Source of the DNA: Clostridiales bacterium
GTDB lineage: Bacteria > Bacillota > Clostridia > Oscillospirales > Acutalibacteraceae
DNA length: 64,000 bases
Assembly (NCBI GenBank): GCA_019415945.1
Contig: DXYF01000032.1
Location: 1-64,000 of the forward strand
Direction: 5' to 3'
The notes under the pieces were generated by a model. That model made no database searches, was not told the origin of the DNA, and was given only the letters and a program-made list of their open reading frames with translations. Below, piece after piece: positions 36,275-44,958 of this stretch. Position 1 is the first letter of the stretch. Each line of letters begins with the position of its first letter. The position numbers were made by a program, and so were the translations under genes.

Positions 36275-37990
36275 TTACTGTTTATCTTCGCTTTTTGTTT
36301 CCGTTTCAGTCTGCGTATCCTGCTGTTGAGATACTGCATTTTGATCGGCTGTAAGCTGGGTACTGAACAAAAGTCCCGAACCGCCGCTGTTTTCGCTGAC
36401 ACTGAACACGGGACTCATAACAAAGAATCCGTCTTCCTTGATGTTGTTTTGGAGCGAAATAAATGTATTGAAGTTGTTGATTTTTCCGCTTATGGGCATG
36501 CTGTATGTTTCAAGTCCTGTTGCTTCATCGCGTGAATGTGTAATGCTGTAATAATCAAAATATGTAATCTTTGAAACAACCTGGGTATTAAGCTCGTTTA
36601 CAACATCCTCGCAGTAAAGCTGTGTTCGCGGAAGAAGCTTTGCGTCTTCCTGTTGATTTTGCAGTGCGTTATTGATGTTGTTCTGCTTTTCAATAAGAGT
36701 TTTTGCCGGGTCGTATTTCGGATTGTTTACTGCCGAGTTATCCATCGCACTTCTTATTTCAAAGAATGCAAATGTACCTATTCCGATTACAAGCAATGCA
36801 CCGAGAACAGCACAGCCTACGGATGTGATTTTCTGACCTGTATAAATATTTTTTGCCGCCGCAGCCTTAAGACCGTAGATAAGGTTATCTTCAAAGACAG
36901 AGCCGCTGTTCATCAGCTCGTTAAAGATAAAAAAGCTTCCCGATTTGTAAAAATCATCTCTTGCTTTCAGCGACGGTTCGGGAATAATCGAGCTTGGTCT
37001 GAAAGTATCCGAAATTAAAATAATGTCTTTTGAAAGTCCGAATTTAACAAAGAAATTTCGGATATGCGGAATGTAAGCAAAAAAGTCACTCAAAAACATT
37101 TGCTCAAGCTCAAGATTAAGCGACATTGTTACAATGCGGATATTTCTCACGATTTCATCGATAAGCGTTTCCGAAATTTCCTCAAGCTTTCTCTGTGCCG
37201 TGCTTGTTCTGCAATCATTCTTAAAACCGTAGCCTGCCGTTCTTAAATAGTCAAAAGCCGCAGAAGTACTTATATTTCTGTCCTCTTCAATGACCTTTAA
37301 AATTTCATCGGCAGGAGAATGAAAATCGTGGCTGTACAAAAGCTTTCCGTTTTGGCAGATGACAACCCTGACAGCGGAAAAGTCCATGCTGACAAGTGCA
37401 ACCGTTTTTTCAAAACTGTAAACCGTATTTTTTGCCGAATAAATCATGGCACACTCGGCGGGAATCACCTTGATGAGATTAAGCTGATTGGCTTTGAATG
37501 CGTTAACAAGGTCGTCTATGAGCAGTTTCGGCACGGCAAAAGCCTTTGTTGTTATCTCGCCCGAAACCACCTTGTTTTTTGTTTCCACATAATCGCTGTA
37601 AATAACCGAATAATTGCTTATGTCTTCGCCGACAAAGTCCTTTATTTTGTCTATGGCAAGACTTTTGAGAGCTTTCGGCGAACCGTTTATGTGCTGATAT
37701 TCCTGACAGGTAAGGTCAAAACTCTCCAAAACTAAAATTACATTTTTAATTTCGCTGTGGCTCATTTGGCTCAAGCCGTCCTTAACAAGCTTTGCCATTA
37801 GTTCGGGATCCTCCCAGACGGAAGACCTCTCCTTGAGCATTTCTTTTTCTATCGGCACGAGTATGGGTGAAGAAAAAGAGTACGCCGTTTTTGTATCTAT
37901 ATTTTTTTCTTTATCGTTGTCTGATGAAAGAGGGGAACAGGCTGTAATGCACAAATATCTTTCAAGGACCTGAACCAATACATTATCCAT
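36275..37990 (-). CDS. PilM-PilN-like fusion protein
   Basis: A 571-residue protein. Residues ~1-350 resemble the actin-like PilM fold (VPKLLIDDLVNAFKANQLNLIKVIPAECAMIYSA; ALVSMDFSAVRVVICQNGKLLYSHDF), followed by a membrane helix at ~395-420 (ITSVGCAVLGALLVIGIGTFAFFEI) and a periplasm-side PilN-like domain (AKTLIEKQNNINNALQNQQEDAKLL...; SKITYFDYYSITHSRDE). Normally PilM is cytoplasmic and PilN is a separate membrane protein. The nucleotide-binding motif at the PilM N-terminus is degenerate. It heads the operon to pilO. The assignment rests on domain layout and position, not on strong sequence match. Confidence 0.72.
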   Translation of the reverse strand: MDNVLVQVLERYLCITACSPLSSDNDKEKNIDTKTAYSFSSPILVPIEKEMLKERSSVWEDPELMAKLVKDGLSQMSHSEIKNVILVLESFDLTCQEYQHINGSPKALKSLAIDKIKDFVGEDISNYSVIYSDYVETKNKVVSGEITTKAFAVPKLLIDDLVNAFKANQLNLIKVIPAECAMIYSAKNTVYSFEKTVALVSMDFSAVRVVICQNGKLLYSHDFHSPADEILKVIEEDRNISTSAAFDYLRTAGYGFKNDCRTSTAQRKLEEISETLIDEIVRNIRIVTMSLNLELEQMFLSDFFAYIPHIRNFFVKFGLSKDIILISDTFRPSSIIPEPSLKARDDFYKSGSFFIFNELMNSGSVFEDNLIYGLKAAAAKNIYTGQKITSVGCAVLGALLVIGIGTFAFFEIRSAMDNSAVNNPKYDPAKTLIEKQNNINNALQNQQEDAKLLPRTQLYCEDVVNELNTQVVSKITYFDYYSITHSRDEATGLETYSMPISGKINNFNTFISLQNNIKEDGFFVMSPVFSVSENSGGSGLLFSTQLTADQNAVSQQQDTQTETETKSEDKQ

Positions 37991-38129
37991 ATGTAAACAC
38001 CGCCTATGATATTTTTATATTTAATTTAATATTAATATTCTTTAATAAAAATGCATTTGTAACTAAAGATAAAATATATTAACAATTAATCAAATTTAGG
38101 TCAAAAAGAACCAAAAAGCTTCAAATACT

Positions 38130-38160
38130 GCGAAAGGCCCGCATTTTGCGAGCCTTTCTA
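38130..38160 (-). terminator. Possible terminator after the major pilin gene
   Basis: GAAAGGC (38132-38138) / GCCTTTC (38152-38158) with inner CCGCATTTTGCG pairing. T-rich sequence follows later on the minus strand. The 37991-38258 gap contains nothing else that I can support. Confidence 0.5.
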
Positions 38161-38258
38161 TGTTGTAGTTCTCTCAACCATCAGCACAACAAAGATATGA
38201 ATATTTGATTAACAGTTAAAAATGTCTGTATATTCCTGAACAGTATACAAAACCCGTA

Positions 38259-38708
38259 TTAGAAAAGACCAGCAACCGTCTGTGTTGAATCAGAGGTAAT
38301 ATCCTCATTTGATGTAGTTGGTGTAGAGCCATCAAGAGAATTAGTTCCGTTCATATAATAACATTTATCATCAGCAGATGACCATGTAAGTGTAAATGTA
38401 TCGCTGCCAACTGTAACAGTATCATCCAAATCAATTGATTTAGCGGTACAAACATCTGCAACCGTTGTAGCTGTACCGTTAGTATAAATGCTTGTATCGC
38501 CCGCCTTAATCATTGCGTCAGCTTCCTTGAGTGCAAGCTCAAGAGTCTGTGCGTTTGAGAGAGCCGCGCTTCTTGTTGAAGAATTTATCGTATTTGCAAC
38601 AACAGGAATTGCAATAGCAGCAAGAATTGCAAGAATTGCAATTACAACTACGAGCTCAACAAGTGTAAAACCTTTTTTGTTTGTCTTTTTTGTCGTATTT
38701 GTGTTCAT
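38259..38708 (-). CDS. Type IV major pilin-like protein
   Basis: A 149-residue prepilin with KKGFTLVELVVVIAILAILAAIAIP: Gly cleavage, Phe+1, Glu+5, long hydrophobic helix, as in PilA/PilE. The C-terminal domain has two cysteines (VCTAKS and KCYYMNG) and a Ser/Thr-rich tail. ATG at 38708 lies six bases past GAGG; ATG 38711 or GTG 38720 are alternatives. It is transcribed separately from the assembly genes, from its own promoter with a ~100-base leader, consistent with high expression of the main subunit. Confidence 0.9.
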   Translation of the reverse strand: MNTNTTKKTNKKGFTLVELVVVIAILAILAAIAIPVVANTINSSTRSAALSNAQTLELALKEADAMIKAGDTSIYTNGTATTVADVCTAKSIDLDDTVTVGSDTFTLTWSSADDKCYYMNGTNSLDGSTPTTSNEDITSDSTQTVAGLF

Positions 38709-38813
38709 CATTTTCCTCACTTTACTTTATGTTTTGATTACTCTTTGTTTGCGGTAAATATCGCAAAATTTGCTGATGTTATATTGCGTTAATATTTTCC
38801 GAGAACGAGTAAT

Positions 38814-38842
38814 ATAATACCACAAAACAAAAATATTGTCCA
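38814..38842 (-). promoter_or_regulatory. Promoter of the major pilin gene
   Basis: On the minus strand -35 TGGACA (38837-38842), 17-bp spacer, -10 TATTAT (38814-38819). The predicted leader of ~100 bases includes the inverted patch CGGTAAATATCG near 38750. Confidence 0.7.
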
Positions 38843-39238
38843 TAGTTTTTTATGATTTTTCGCTTAATAATCTTATTTCTATGTTTTGCACATTTTGCAT
38901 TAGTAAATTTTGTTAATTATCTCTATATTATCTTGTTGTCAATGCTTTTTTAAAATAAAACAATATTTTGTTATTTTTATTGTTCAACATCTGCTTAAAT
39001 CGGTAATTTATATCACCACTCTAAACATAAAAAAACAATTTAATTATAAAAAAAGCATAATCCATTTTTGAGATTATGCCTTTTAAACCTGATTTTTAAT
39101 TTAATTTTGTTAGCTGTTAGTATCTAATATTAATAAATTTTAATATTATTTTATAAATTAAAAATAAACACAAACTGTGCAAAACATTATGCCGACATTA
39201 TAAACAAAAACTTTGTAAATAATCAACAAACAAAAATT
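38843..39238. other. AT-rich gap between pilin promoter and copA
   Basis: No gene is supported here. On the minus strand a hairpin AAGGCATAATC / GATTATGCTTTTTTT at ~39045-39084 is a probable terminator for the copper operon. The rest is very AT-rich with no recognisable motif. Confidence 0.6.
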
Positions 39239-39442
39239 TTACAACAACACTGTGTATCCCTGATCCTCTACTGCTTTTTTGAGGACTTCACATGAAACAT
39301 CTTTATTAAGTGTAACGACTGCATTTCCCTTTTCATGGCTCACGCAGGCATTTTCAACTCCTTCGATTTCTTCGAGAGATTTTTTTACTCTTGCCTCGCA
39401 GTGGGGACACATCATACCTTCGATTTTGAGTGTTTTTGTCAT
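39239..39442 (-). CDS. Possible internally started CopZ-like chaperone within copA
   Basis: Within the copA frame an ATG at 39440-39442 is preceded by GGAAAGGATGAGAAGAAA, a good ribosome site, and would give a 67-residue protein MTKTLKIEGMMCPHCEARV..., the exact size and shape of a CopZ copper chaperone. In E. coli copA a CopZ-like product is made by programmed frameshift; here internal initiation would have the same result. It is a proposal, not shown. Confidence 0.4.
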   Translation of the reverse strand: MTKTLKIEGMMCPHCEARVKKSLEEIEGVENACVSHEKGNAVVTLNKDVSCEVLKKAVEDQGYTVLL

Positions 39443-41743
39443 TTTCTTCTCATCCTTTCCGAATTTAGGTTTATTGGAACCTTTTAATTTTGTTTTACCA
39501 TTATGGATTTTTACAAAATTCAGCCGCAAAGCATTTGTCACAACACAAAAGCTCGATATACTCATTGCAGCCGCGGCAAGCATAGGGCTCAGGCTCCAGC
39601 CTGTAACAAAAATAAACGCTCCTGCCGCAATGGGTATTCCGATTACATTGTAGAAGAATGCCCAAAACAAATTTTCATGAATTATTTTAAGCGTTGATCT
39701 ACCAAGTCTTATTGCCGCACAAACATCTGAAAGACGGCTTTTTATCAAAACGACATCGGCGGCGTCAAGTGCAATATCGGTTCCCGCTCCAATCGCTATG
39801 CCCACATCGGCACTTGTCAGGGCAGGTGCGTCATTAATACCGTCGCCGACCATCGCCACCGTACCGTCTTTCTTTAAATCGGAAACAAACTTTTCCTTTT
39901 CCTGCGGCAAGACGCCTGCAAACACCTCGTCAACTCCGGCGGCTTTTCCTACCGCATTTGCTGTTTTAGGATTGTCGCCCGTGAGCATAACAACACGCAT
40001 ACCCATATCATGAAGCTGTTTTACTGCACTCGCACTGTCCTCCTTTATTTCATCTGCAACACCGATAACTCCAAGCGTTCTGCCTGATTTTGAAAAAAAT
40101 ATCGGAGTTTTTCCGTCATTTGCAAATTTTTCTGCAATTTCTGCTGTCTTTTGCGAAATTCGGGCATATTGAGAAATGAATTTTAAATTGCCTCCGCATA
40201 TGACTTCTCCGTCTGTCTTAGCAGATACGCCAAGTCCCGGAAACGATTTAAAATCTTCCGCTTTTTCGGGTACAAATCCCTGTTCGTCAGCTTTCTTTAC
40301 AATCGCCTTTGCAAGCGGATGTTCACTTTTAGATTCGAGTGTAAGTGCGGTTTTGATAAGTTCTTCCAAACTGCTGTCGATAACAACGGTATCCGTGACA
40401 TTCGGCTCTCCTTTAGTTATTGTTCCTGTTTTGTCAATGGCAACTACCTTGACTTTGCCGCACAGTTCAAGCGACTGAGCCGTTTTAAACAAAATAGAAT
40501 TCTTTGCACCCATGCCGCTTCCTGCCATAATTGCAACAGGCGTTGCGAGACCGAGTGAGCAAGGACAGCTTATTACAAGCACAGAAATTGCCCGAGCAAG
40601 TGCAAAGCCTGTATCGGCACCTGCTAAAAGCCATATTATTGCGGTTAAAACCGCTATCAAAATCACGACGGGAACAAACACACCTGCAACCTTATCGGCG
40701 ACCCTTGCGATGGGGGCTTTGGTTGCGGCGGCATCGCTCACTGTTTTTATTATTTGCGAAAGCGTTGTGTCTTCTCCCACTTTGGACGCTCTGCATTTTA
40801 TAAACCCGTGTTGATTGACAGTCCCCGCAAAAACATCATTTCCGCTAAATTTATCGGCAGGTATGCTCTCTCCTGTTATTGCAGACTCGTCTACTGCCGT
40901 TACTCCGTCGATTACCACACCGTCAACGGGAATGCTCTCTCCGGGTCGAACGACAAAAATATCGCCTTTTTTTACTTTGTCCGCCGTCACCTTGACCTCT
41001 TTGCCGTCTGCAATAATTACCGCCGTTTTCGGTGAAAGTCTTATAAGGCTTTTTAATGCGTCTGTGGTCTTTCCTTTTGAGCGTGCTTCAAGCAATTTTC
41101 CGATAGTTATAAGTGCAAGTATCATTGCCGCAGACTCAAAATACATTTCGTGCATATATGACATTACCTGTGCGGTATCGCCGTCAAGCTGTGCCCCGGT
41201 CATCGCAAAAAGCACACATACACTGTAGACAAACGCCGCTGATGACCCAAGTGCTACAAGCGTATCCATATTGGCAGATTTCTTTAAAACAGCTTTAAAG
41301 CCGTTTATAAAAAACCTTTGATTAATAACCATTATCGCTGATGTCAGGAGCAGTTGTATCAAGCCCATTGCGATGTGGTTATTTTCCAAAATCTGCGGAA
41401 TCGGAAAACCCCACATCATATGCCCCATTGAAAAATACATAAGCACTATAAGCAACAAGGCAGACGCTGCGGCTCTTTTTAAAAGCACGGCTATCTCCGT
41501 ACTGCTGTTGTCGATATTTTTATCGTCGGAATTAAGCTTTTCTTCTCCCTTGAGCGAGGCTGAATATCCTGCCTGTTCAACGGCTTTGATTACGGTTTCG
41601 TCAGGAACATCTCCCTGTACGCTCATAGAGTTTGTTAGCAGACTGACAGAACAGGAGTCCACGCCGTCAAGCTTTGAAACCGCCTTTTCAACCCTTGAAC
41701 TGCAAGCGGCACAGCTCATACCTGTAACATTGTATTGTTTCAT
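39239..41743 (-). CDS. copA: Copper-exporting P1B-type ATPase with N- and C-terminal metal-binding domains
   Basis: An 834-residue copper pump. N-terminal HMA domain with GMSCAACSSRVEKAV, eight membrane helices, TGES actuator loop (DESAITGESIPADK), the CPC metal site in ISCPCSLGLATPVAI, phosphorylation motif DKTGTITKGEP, SEHPLAKAI and GDGINDAPAL. Unusually it ends with a second HMA domain (GMMCPHCEARVKKSLEE) after the last helix, joined by a short basic linker; this resembles a fused CopZ chaperone. The start at 41743 follows GGGGGATTAT. The next upstream gene is csoR, so it is likely induced by copper. Confidence 0.95.
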   Translation of the reverse strand: MKQYNVTGMSCAACSSRVEKAVSKLDGVDSCSVSLLTNSMSVQGDVPDETVIKAVEQAGYSASLKGEEKLNSDDKNIDNSSTEIAVLLKRAAASALLLIVLMYFSMGHMMWGFPIPQILENNHIAMGLIQLLLTSAIMVINQRFFINGFKAVLKKSANMDTLVALGSSAAFVYSVCVLFAMTGAQLDGDTAQVMSYMHEMYFESAAMILALITIGKLLEARSKGKTTDALKSLIRLSPKTAVIIADGKEVKVTADKVKKGDIFVVRPGESIPVDGVVIDGVTAVDESAITGESIPADKFSGNDVFAGTVNQHGFIKCRASKVGEDTTLSQIIKTVSDAAATKAPIARVADKVAGVFVPVVILIAVLTAIIWLLAGADTGFALARAISVLVISCPCSLGLATPVAIMAGSGMGAKNSILFKTAQSLELCGKVKVVAIDKTGTITKGEPNVTDTVVIDSSLEELIKTALTLESKSEHPLAKAIVKKADEQGFVPEKAEDFKSFPGLGVSAKTDGEVICGGNLKFISQYARISQKTAEIAEKFANDGKTPIFFSKSGRTLGVIGVADEIKEDSASAVKQLHDMGMRVVMLTGDNPKTANAVGKAAGVDEVFAGVLPQEKEKFVSDLKKDGTVAMVGDGINDAPALTSADVGIAIGAGTDIALDAADVVLIKSRLSDVCAAIRLGRSTLKIIHENLFWAFFYNVIGIPIAAGAFIFVTGWSLSPMLAAAAMSISSFCVVTNALRLNFVKIHNGKTKLKGSNKPKFGKDEKKMTKTLKIEGMMCPHCEARVKKSLEEIEGVENACVSHEKGNAVVTLNKDVSCEVLKKAVEDQGYTVLL

Positions 41744-41760
41744 ATAATCCCCCATTCATG

Positions 41761-42075
41761 TTATTTCATAAGCCTTTGCAAAGTATCCAGAAGCTCGTCG
41801 ATTGTTTCTTCCTTGCCCTCTCTTATATCATTTGCGACGCAGGTTCTTATATGATTTGCAAGCAGCTCCTTGTTAAAGGAGTTTAAAGCGGAATTTACAG
41901 CCGCAACCTGAATCAAAATATCCGTACAGTATGCGTCTTTTTCCACCATTCCTTTTATGCCTCTTACCTGCCCCTCAATTCTGTTAAGCCTGTTAATGAG
42001 CTTTTTGTATTCGCTGTCACCGCGTTTTTTTGTTTTATGGGTACAGCAACAGTTATCATTAATTTTATTGTCCAT
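41761..42075 (-). CDS. csoR: Copper-sensing repressor CsoR
   Basis: A 104-residue all-helical DUF156 repressor: YKKLINRLNRIEGQVRGIKGMVEKDAYCTDILIQ with the first Cu(I) ligand Cys, then NHIRTC giving the His and second Cys. This C-H-C set marks the copper-sensing group rather than RcnR/FrmR. The N-terminus adds a His/Cys cluster (CCCTHKTKKRG). It sits just upstream of copA and its operator is visible at 42128-42144. Confidence 0.95.
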   Translation of the reverse strand: MDNKINDNCCCTHKTKKRGDSEYKKLINRLNRIEGQVRGIKGMVEKDAYCTDILIQVAAVNSALNSFNKELLANHIRTCVANDIREGKEETIDELLDTLQRLMK

Positions 42076-42122
42076 TATTTCACCGCCTGAATTTAATATA
42101 AAATAATATTTTCTTTATTTAC

Positions 42123-42151
42123 ATAATATACCCCCTATTGGTATTTGTCAA
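42123..42151 (-). promoter_or_regulatory. Promoter of csoR-copA with CsoR box
   Basis: On the minus strand -35 TTGACA (42146-42151), 17-bp spacer, -10 TATTAT (42123-42128). The spacer is a pseudo-palindrome ATACCAATAGGGGGTAT (42128-42144), which matches the GC-centred CsoR operator pattern. CsoR bound here would block the promoter until Cu(I) arrives. Confidence 0.88.
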
Positions 42152-42153
42152 GT

Positions 42154-42241
42154 AAAAAGTCGAGTGCCTCGACACGGGGTTCGAGCAGACAGGTTGATAT
42201 TGTCAACCTTCCCTGCCCGACTGTTTTCCAGCAGTTTCCTA
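42154..42241 (-). ncRNA. Structured intergenic RNA element, copy 1
   Basis: On the minus strand an ~88-base element starts AGGAAACTGCTGG and ends with the terminator hairpin GTCGAG-GCA-CTCGAC followed by TTTTT (42154-42173). Folds by eye: P1 ACTG/CAGT; P2 TCGGGCAG/CTGCTCGA (one mismatch) enclosing P3 AGGTTGA/TCAACCT; P4 the terminator. A ~87% identical copy is at 47344-47432. I do not recognise the family. Copy 1 ends three bases before the csoR -35 box. Confidence 0.6.
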
Positions 42242-42251
42242 TAAATCTAAA

Positions 42252-42296
42252 ATTAAATGGCTTGACACCTGCTATGCACAGATCTCAAGCCATTTT
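42252..42296 (-). terminator. Terminator after the small membrane protein gene
   Basis: AAATGGCTTGA (42255-42265) / TCAAGCCATTT (42285-42295), followed by AATTTT on the minus strand. It separates the small gene at 42385 from the structured element. Confidence 0.75.
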
Positions 42297-42384
42297 AGTT
42301 GCTTAATATTCATTTTTTCAAGTTTTTTCTTAAAACTTTGTCTAACTTTTTTGTGTCACTGCACAAAATATGCAGTCCTAAATT

Positions 42385-42567
42385 TTATTTCATTAATCCG
42401 TCTTTGTCATAGTACTCCTTGTCTGACAGTTCATATTTTTCGTCAAGATTATATTCACTGCTTTTGAACATCCCGCTTCCCATGCGGTAGCCGTGATTTG
42501 AATTTCTGCGATACACAAGAGCTATCAGTACCACAAGCACCAACAGCCAAAATACAAGCCATCCCAT
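42385..42567 (-). CDS. Small membrane protein of unknown function
   Basis: A 60-residue protein with one N-terminal membrane helix (WLVFWLLVLVVLIALVYRR) and a charged, tyrosine-rich cytoplasmic tail (SSEYNLDEKYELSDKEYYDKDG). It is supported by GGAG seven bases before the ATG and a near-consensus promoter. It lies upstream of the copper operon but is separated by a terminator, so a copper role is only a guess. Confidence 0.7.
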   Translation of the reverse strand: MGWLVFWLLVLVVLIALVYRRNSNHGYRMGSGMFKSSEYNLDEKYELSDKEYYDKDGLMK

Positions 42568-42617
42568 AATGATACTCCATAAGATTAATAATATTAATAT
42601 GCAACCATATTACGAGA

Positions 42618-42646
42618 ATTATACTGCTGTTATTTATTTTTGTCAA
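42618..42646 (-). promoter_or_regulatory. Consensus promoter for the 60-residue membrane protein
   Basis: On the minus strand -35 TTGACA (42641-42646), 17-bp spacer, -10 TATAAT (42618-42623): both hexamers fully consensus, implying strong transcription of a tiny gene. Confidence 0.85.
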
Positions 42647-42692
42647 CAACAAAATATATTATTCATACAATACGGTTTGCTGATTAATCCTG

Positions 42693-43151
42693 TCAGTCAT
42701 TCTGAAGTCTTGCAACCATTGCCATAGCTGTAATAAAGCTGATTAAAATATAGAAAAGCAAAGCGAGAAGTGAGCCGTATGAAATAAAGTTTAAGGACAC
42801 TATAGTGAGAATAGAAAAAACTCCGAGCAGACAACAAATTACCGATACAATATTTTTCAGGTTTCTCTCCTTATCAAGTGCACAAAAGAAAAATCCTATT
42901 ACAGGAATTATCGGGAATACTAAAAACAACGGCAGAACTGAGCTAAACGCCTGAGTTTGTGCGGCGTCGGGAAAATTACCTCCTATGTACCCTATCATAT
43001 CAAACGCCGTCGCAAAAAATCCTAATTGTGTCTGATCGGGATTAGGTATTTGTATATATGTAAATGTACAAAAAAGTATCTCTAAAAGATAAAGAACACA
43101 CTGAGTAATTCTCAATCTTTTTCTTGTTTTATTCTCACGCTTTTTTATCAT
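42693..43151 (-). CDS. Four-helix membrane protein of unknown function
   Basis: A 152-residue protein with a basic start (MIKKRENKTRKRLRITQ) and four hydrophobic segments (VLYLLEILFCTFTYI, VLPLFLVFPIIPVIGFFFCAL, IVSVICCLLGVFSILTIVSL, LLALLFYILISFITAMAMV). The ATG at 43151 follows TTGGAGGATAATT. I recognise no family. It is a single gene divergent from the GH13 gene. Confidence 0.7.
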   Translation of the reverse strand: MIKKRENKTRKRLRITQCVLYLLEILFCTFTYIQIPNPDQTQLGFFATAFDMIGYIGGNFPDAAQTQAFSSVLPLFLVFPIIPVIGFFFCALDKERNLKNIVSVICCLLGVFSILTIVSLNFISYGSLLALLFYILISFITAMAMVARLQND

Positions 43152-43216
43152 AATTATCCTCCAACACACTTAATTTAAAAATACATATTTGTATTATTAT
43201 AGCACAAAATAATGCG

Positions 43217-43245
43217 TTGCACAATAGAAAAAACTGTGCTACAAT
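43217..43245 (+). promoter_or_regulatory. Promoter of the GH13 gene
   Basis: -35 TTGCAC (43217-43222), 17-bp spacer, -10 TACAAT (43240-43245), ~32 bases before the start codon. Confidence 0.72.
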
Positions 43246-43276
43246 ATAATTCCCAAATTGACTACGGAGTGATTTG

Positions 43277-44899
43277 ATGAGCTATATTAATGAAGCTGTT
43301 ATTTACAATATTTATCCTCTCGGCTTTTGCGGAGCTCCGAGAGAAAACGACGGCAAGCTTGTTTACAGGCTTGATAAAATTTACGATTGTATTGAGCATA
43401 TGAAAAAGCTGTCGGCAAATGTGCTTGTGCTTAATCCTGTTTTTGAAAGCTCAAGACACGGCTATGACACCATTGATTACAGAAAGATTGATTGCAGACT
43501 CGGCGATAATAATTCCTTCAAACAAATTTGCAACACTCTCCATGAAAACGGAATCAGAGTTATACTCGACGGTGTTTTTAATCATGTCGGAAGAGAATTT
43601 TTTGCATTTAAAGACATTCAGCAAAACCTGCAAAACTCCCGCTATTGCGGTTGGTTTCAGAATCTAAACTTCGGGGGCAGCAGTCCCAAAGGCGATCCGT
43701 TTTGGTACGACGGCTGGGCAGGTCACTATGACCTTGTAAAGCTGAATCTGCAAAATGATGAGGTAGTAAATTATCTGCTCGACTCGGTTAAATTCTGGAT
43801 AAATGAGTTCGGCATTGACGGACTTCGTCTTGACGCCGCTGACTGCATAGACATTGAATTTTTCAAAAAGCTGAGGTATGTGTGCAAGTCAAAAAAGCCT
43901 GATTTTTGGCTTTATGCCGAACTTACCCACGGCGATTACAACAGGTGGGCAAACAGTGAAACACTTGACTCTGCCACAAACTATGAGTGCTACAAGGGAA
44001 TATACTCAAGCCACAACGACCACAACTATTTTGAGATTGCCCATTCGCTTAACAGGCAGTTCGGAAACGGCGGAATTTATAATAATATATACACCTATAA
44101 CTTTGTTGACAACCACGATGTAAACCGCATTGCAAGTGAGCTTAGAGATAAAAACCACCTTTTCAATGTTTACAGTCTTATGTATACAATGCCGGGTGTT
44201 CCTTCAATTTACTACGGCAGTGAGTTTGGAATCGAGGGCAAACGCTCTGACCACAGCGACTATGAGCTTCGCCCCTGTCTTGACCTTAATAATATTCCAA
44301 ATGCCGATTATAATTTGTTTAACCATATTGTTAAGCTGGGTAAAATCCGTCTTTCTCTCGACGCCTTAAAGTACGGAAAATTTGAAAATGTAAACATCAT
44401 GAATGAAAAGCTTGTTTACAAGAGATATACTGACAATCAAACCGTCTTTGTCGCTTTTAATCTCACCGACCACGATGAAAGAATCGGATTTGACACAAGA
44501 TGCAATGCAAAGCTTACGGATGTATTGAACGGCAATGAAATATTTGATGTAAACGGTTATTATGAGCTTTATATGAAACCTTACTCGGCAAGAATACTTG
44601 TTGTAAACGACGGAAGCTTTAAGCTTGATTTTAACAGTGCGAAAAATTTACAAAAAACTATGAATCAAGAAACAACAGTTAAAAAACTCACCGAGGTAAA
44701 ACCTGGCAGATACCGTCACTTTAAAGGAAATGAATACGAGGTTTTGTCTGTTGCAAAGCACACCGAAACGGGAGAATTGCTTGTTATTTACAAAAGCGTT
44801 GACGGCAAGGATACTTTCTGGGCAAGACCGTATGATATGTTTACGGATATTGTAGATTACAACGGCACAAAAATGCGACGCTTTGAATTGCTTTCATAA
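43277..44899 (+). CDS. GH13 alpha-amylase family glycosidase
   Basis: A 540-residue intracellular (no signal peptide) GH13 enzyme. The four conserved regions are present: DGVFNHVG, GLRLDAADCID (nucleophile Asp), FWLYAELTHG (acid Glu) and FVDNHDVNR. The catalytic barrel is interrupted by a short B domain, and residues ~375-450 form the C-terminal beta domain. A further ~70 residues (VKPGRYRHFKGNEYEVLSVAKHTETGE...) resemble a DUF1653-type small domain fused at the end. Likely acts on imported maltodextrins as a neopullulanase or maltodextrin glucosidase; exact specificity is unknown. GGAG lies seven bases before the ATG. Confidence 0.88.
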   Translation: MSYINEAVIYNIYPLGFCGAPRENDGKLVYRLDKIYDCIEHMKKLSANVLVLNPVFESSRHGYDTIDYRKIDCRLGDNNSFKQICNTLHENGIRVILDGVFNHVGREFFAFKDIQQNLQNSRYCGWFQNLNFGGSSPKGDPFWYDGWAGHYDLVKLNLQNDEVVNYLLDSVKFWINEFGIDGLRLDAADCIDIEFFKKLRYVCKSKKPDFWLYAELTHGDYNRWANSETLDSATNYECYKGIYSSHNDHNYFEIAHSLNRQFGNGGIYNNIYTYNFVDNHDVNRIASELRDKNHLFNVYSLMYTMPGVPSIYYGSEFGIEGKRSDHSDYELRPCLDLNNIPNADYNLFNHIVKLGKIRLSLDALKYGKFENVNIMNEKLVYKRYTDNQTVFVAFNLTDHDERIGFDTRCNAKLTDVLNGNEIFDVNGYYELYMKPYSARILVVNDGSFKLDFNSAKNLQKTMNQETTVKKLTEVKPGRYRHFKGNEYEVLSVAKHTETGELLVIYKSVDGKDTFWARPYDMFTDIVDYNGTKMRRFELLS

Positions 44900-44904
44900 A
44901 ATAT

Positions 44905-44945
44905 TAACGGCTGTATCAAAACTGATTGATACAGCCGTTTTCGGT
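44905..44945 (+). terminator. Terminator of the GH13 gene
   Basis: AACGGCTGTATCA / TGATACAGCCGTT with TTTT following; also near the end of the convergent gene at 44959. Confidence 0.9.
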
Positions 44946-44958
44946 ATTGTTATAAAGA

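Noticed and set aside
42455..42652. 65-codon frame overlapping the small membrane protein
   Set aside because: It covers the consensus promoter and lacks a ribosome site; the 60-residue frame at 42385-42567 is better supported.
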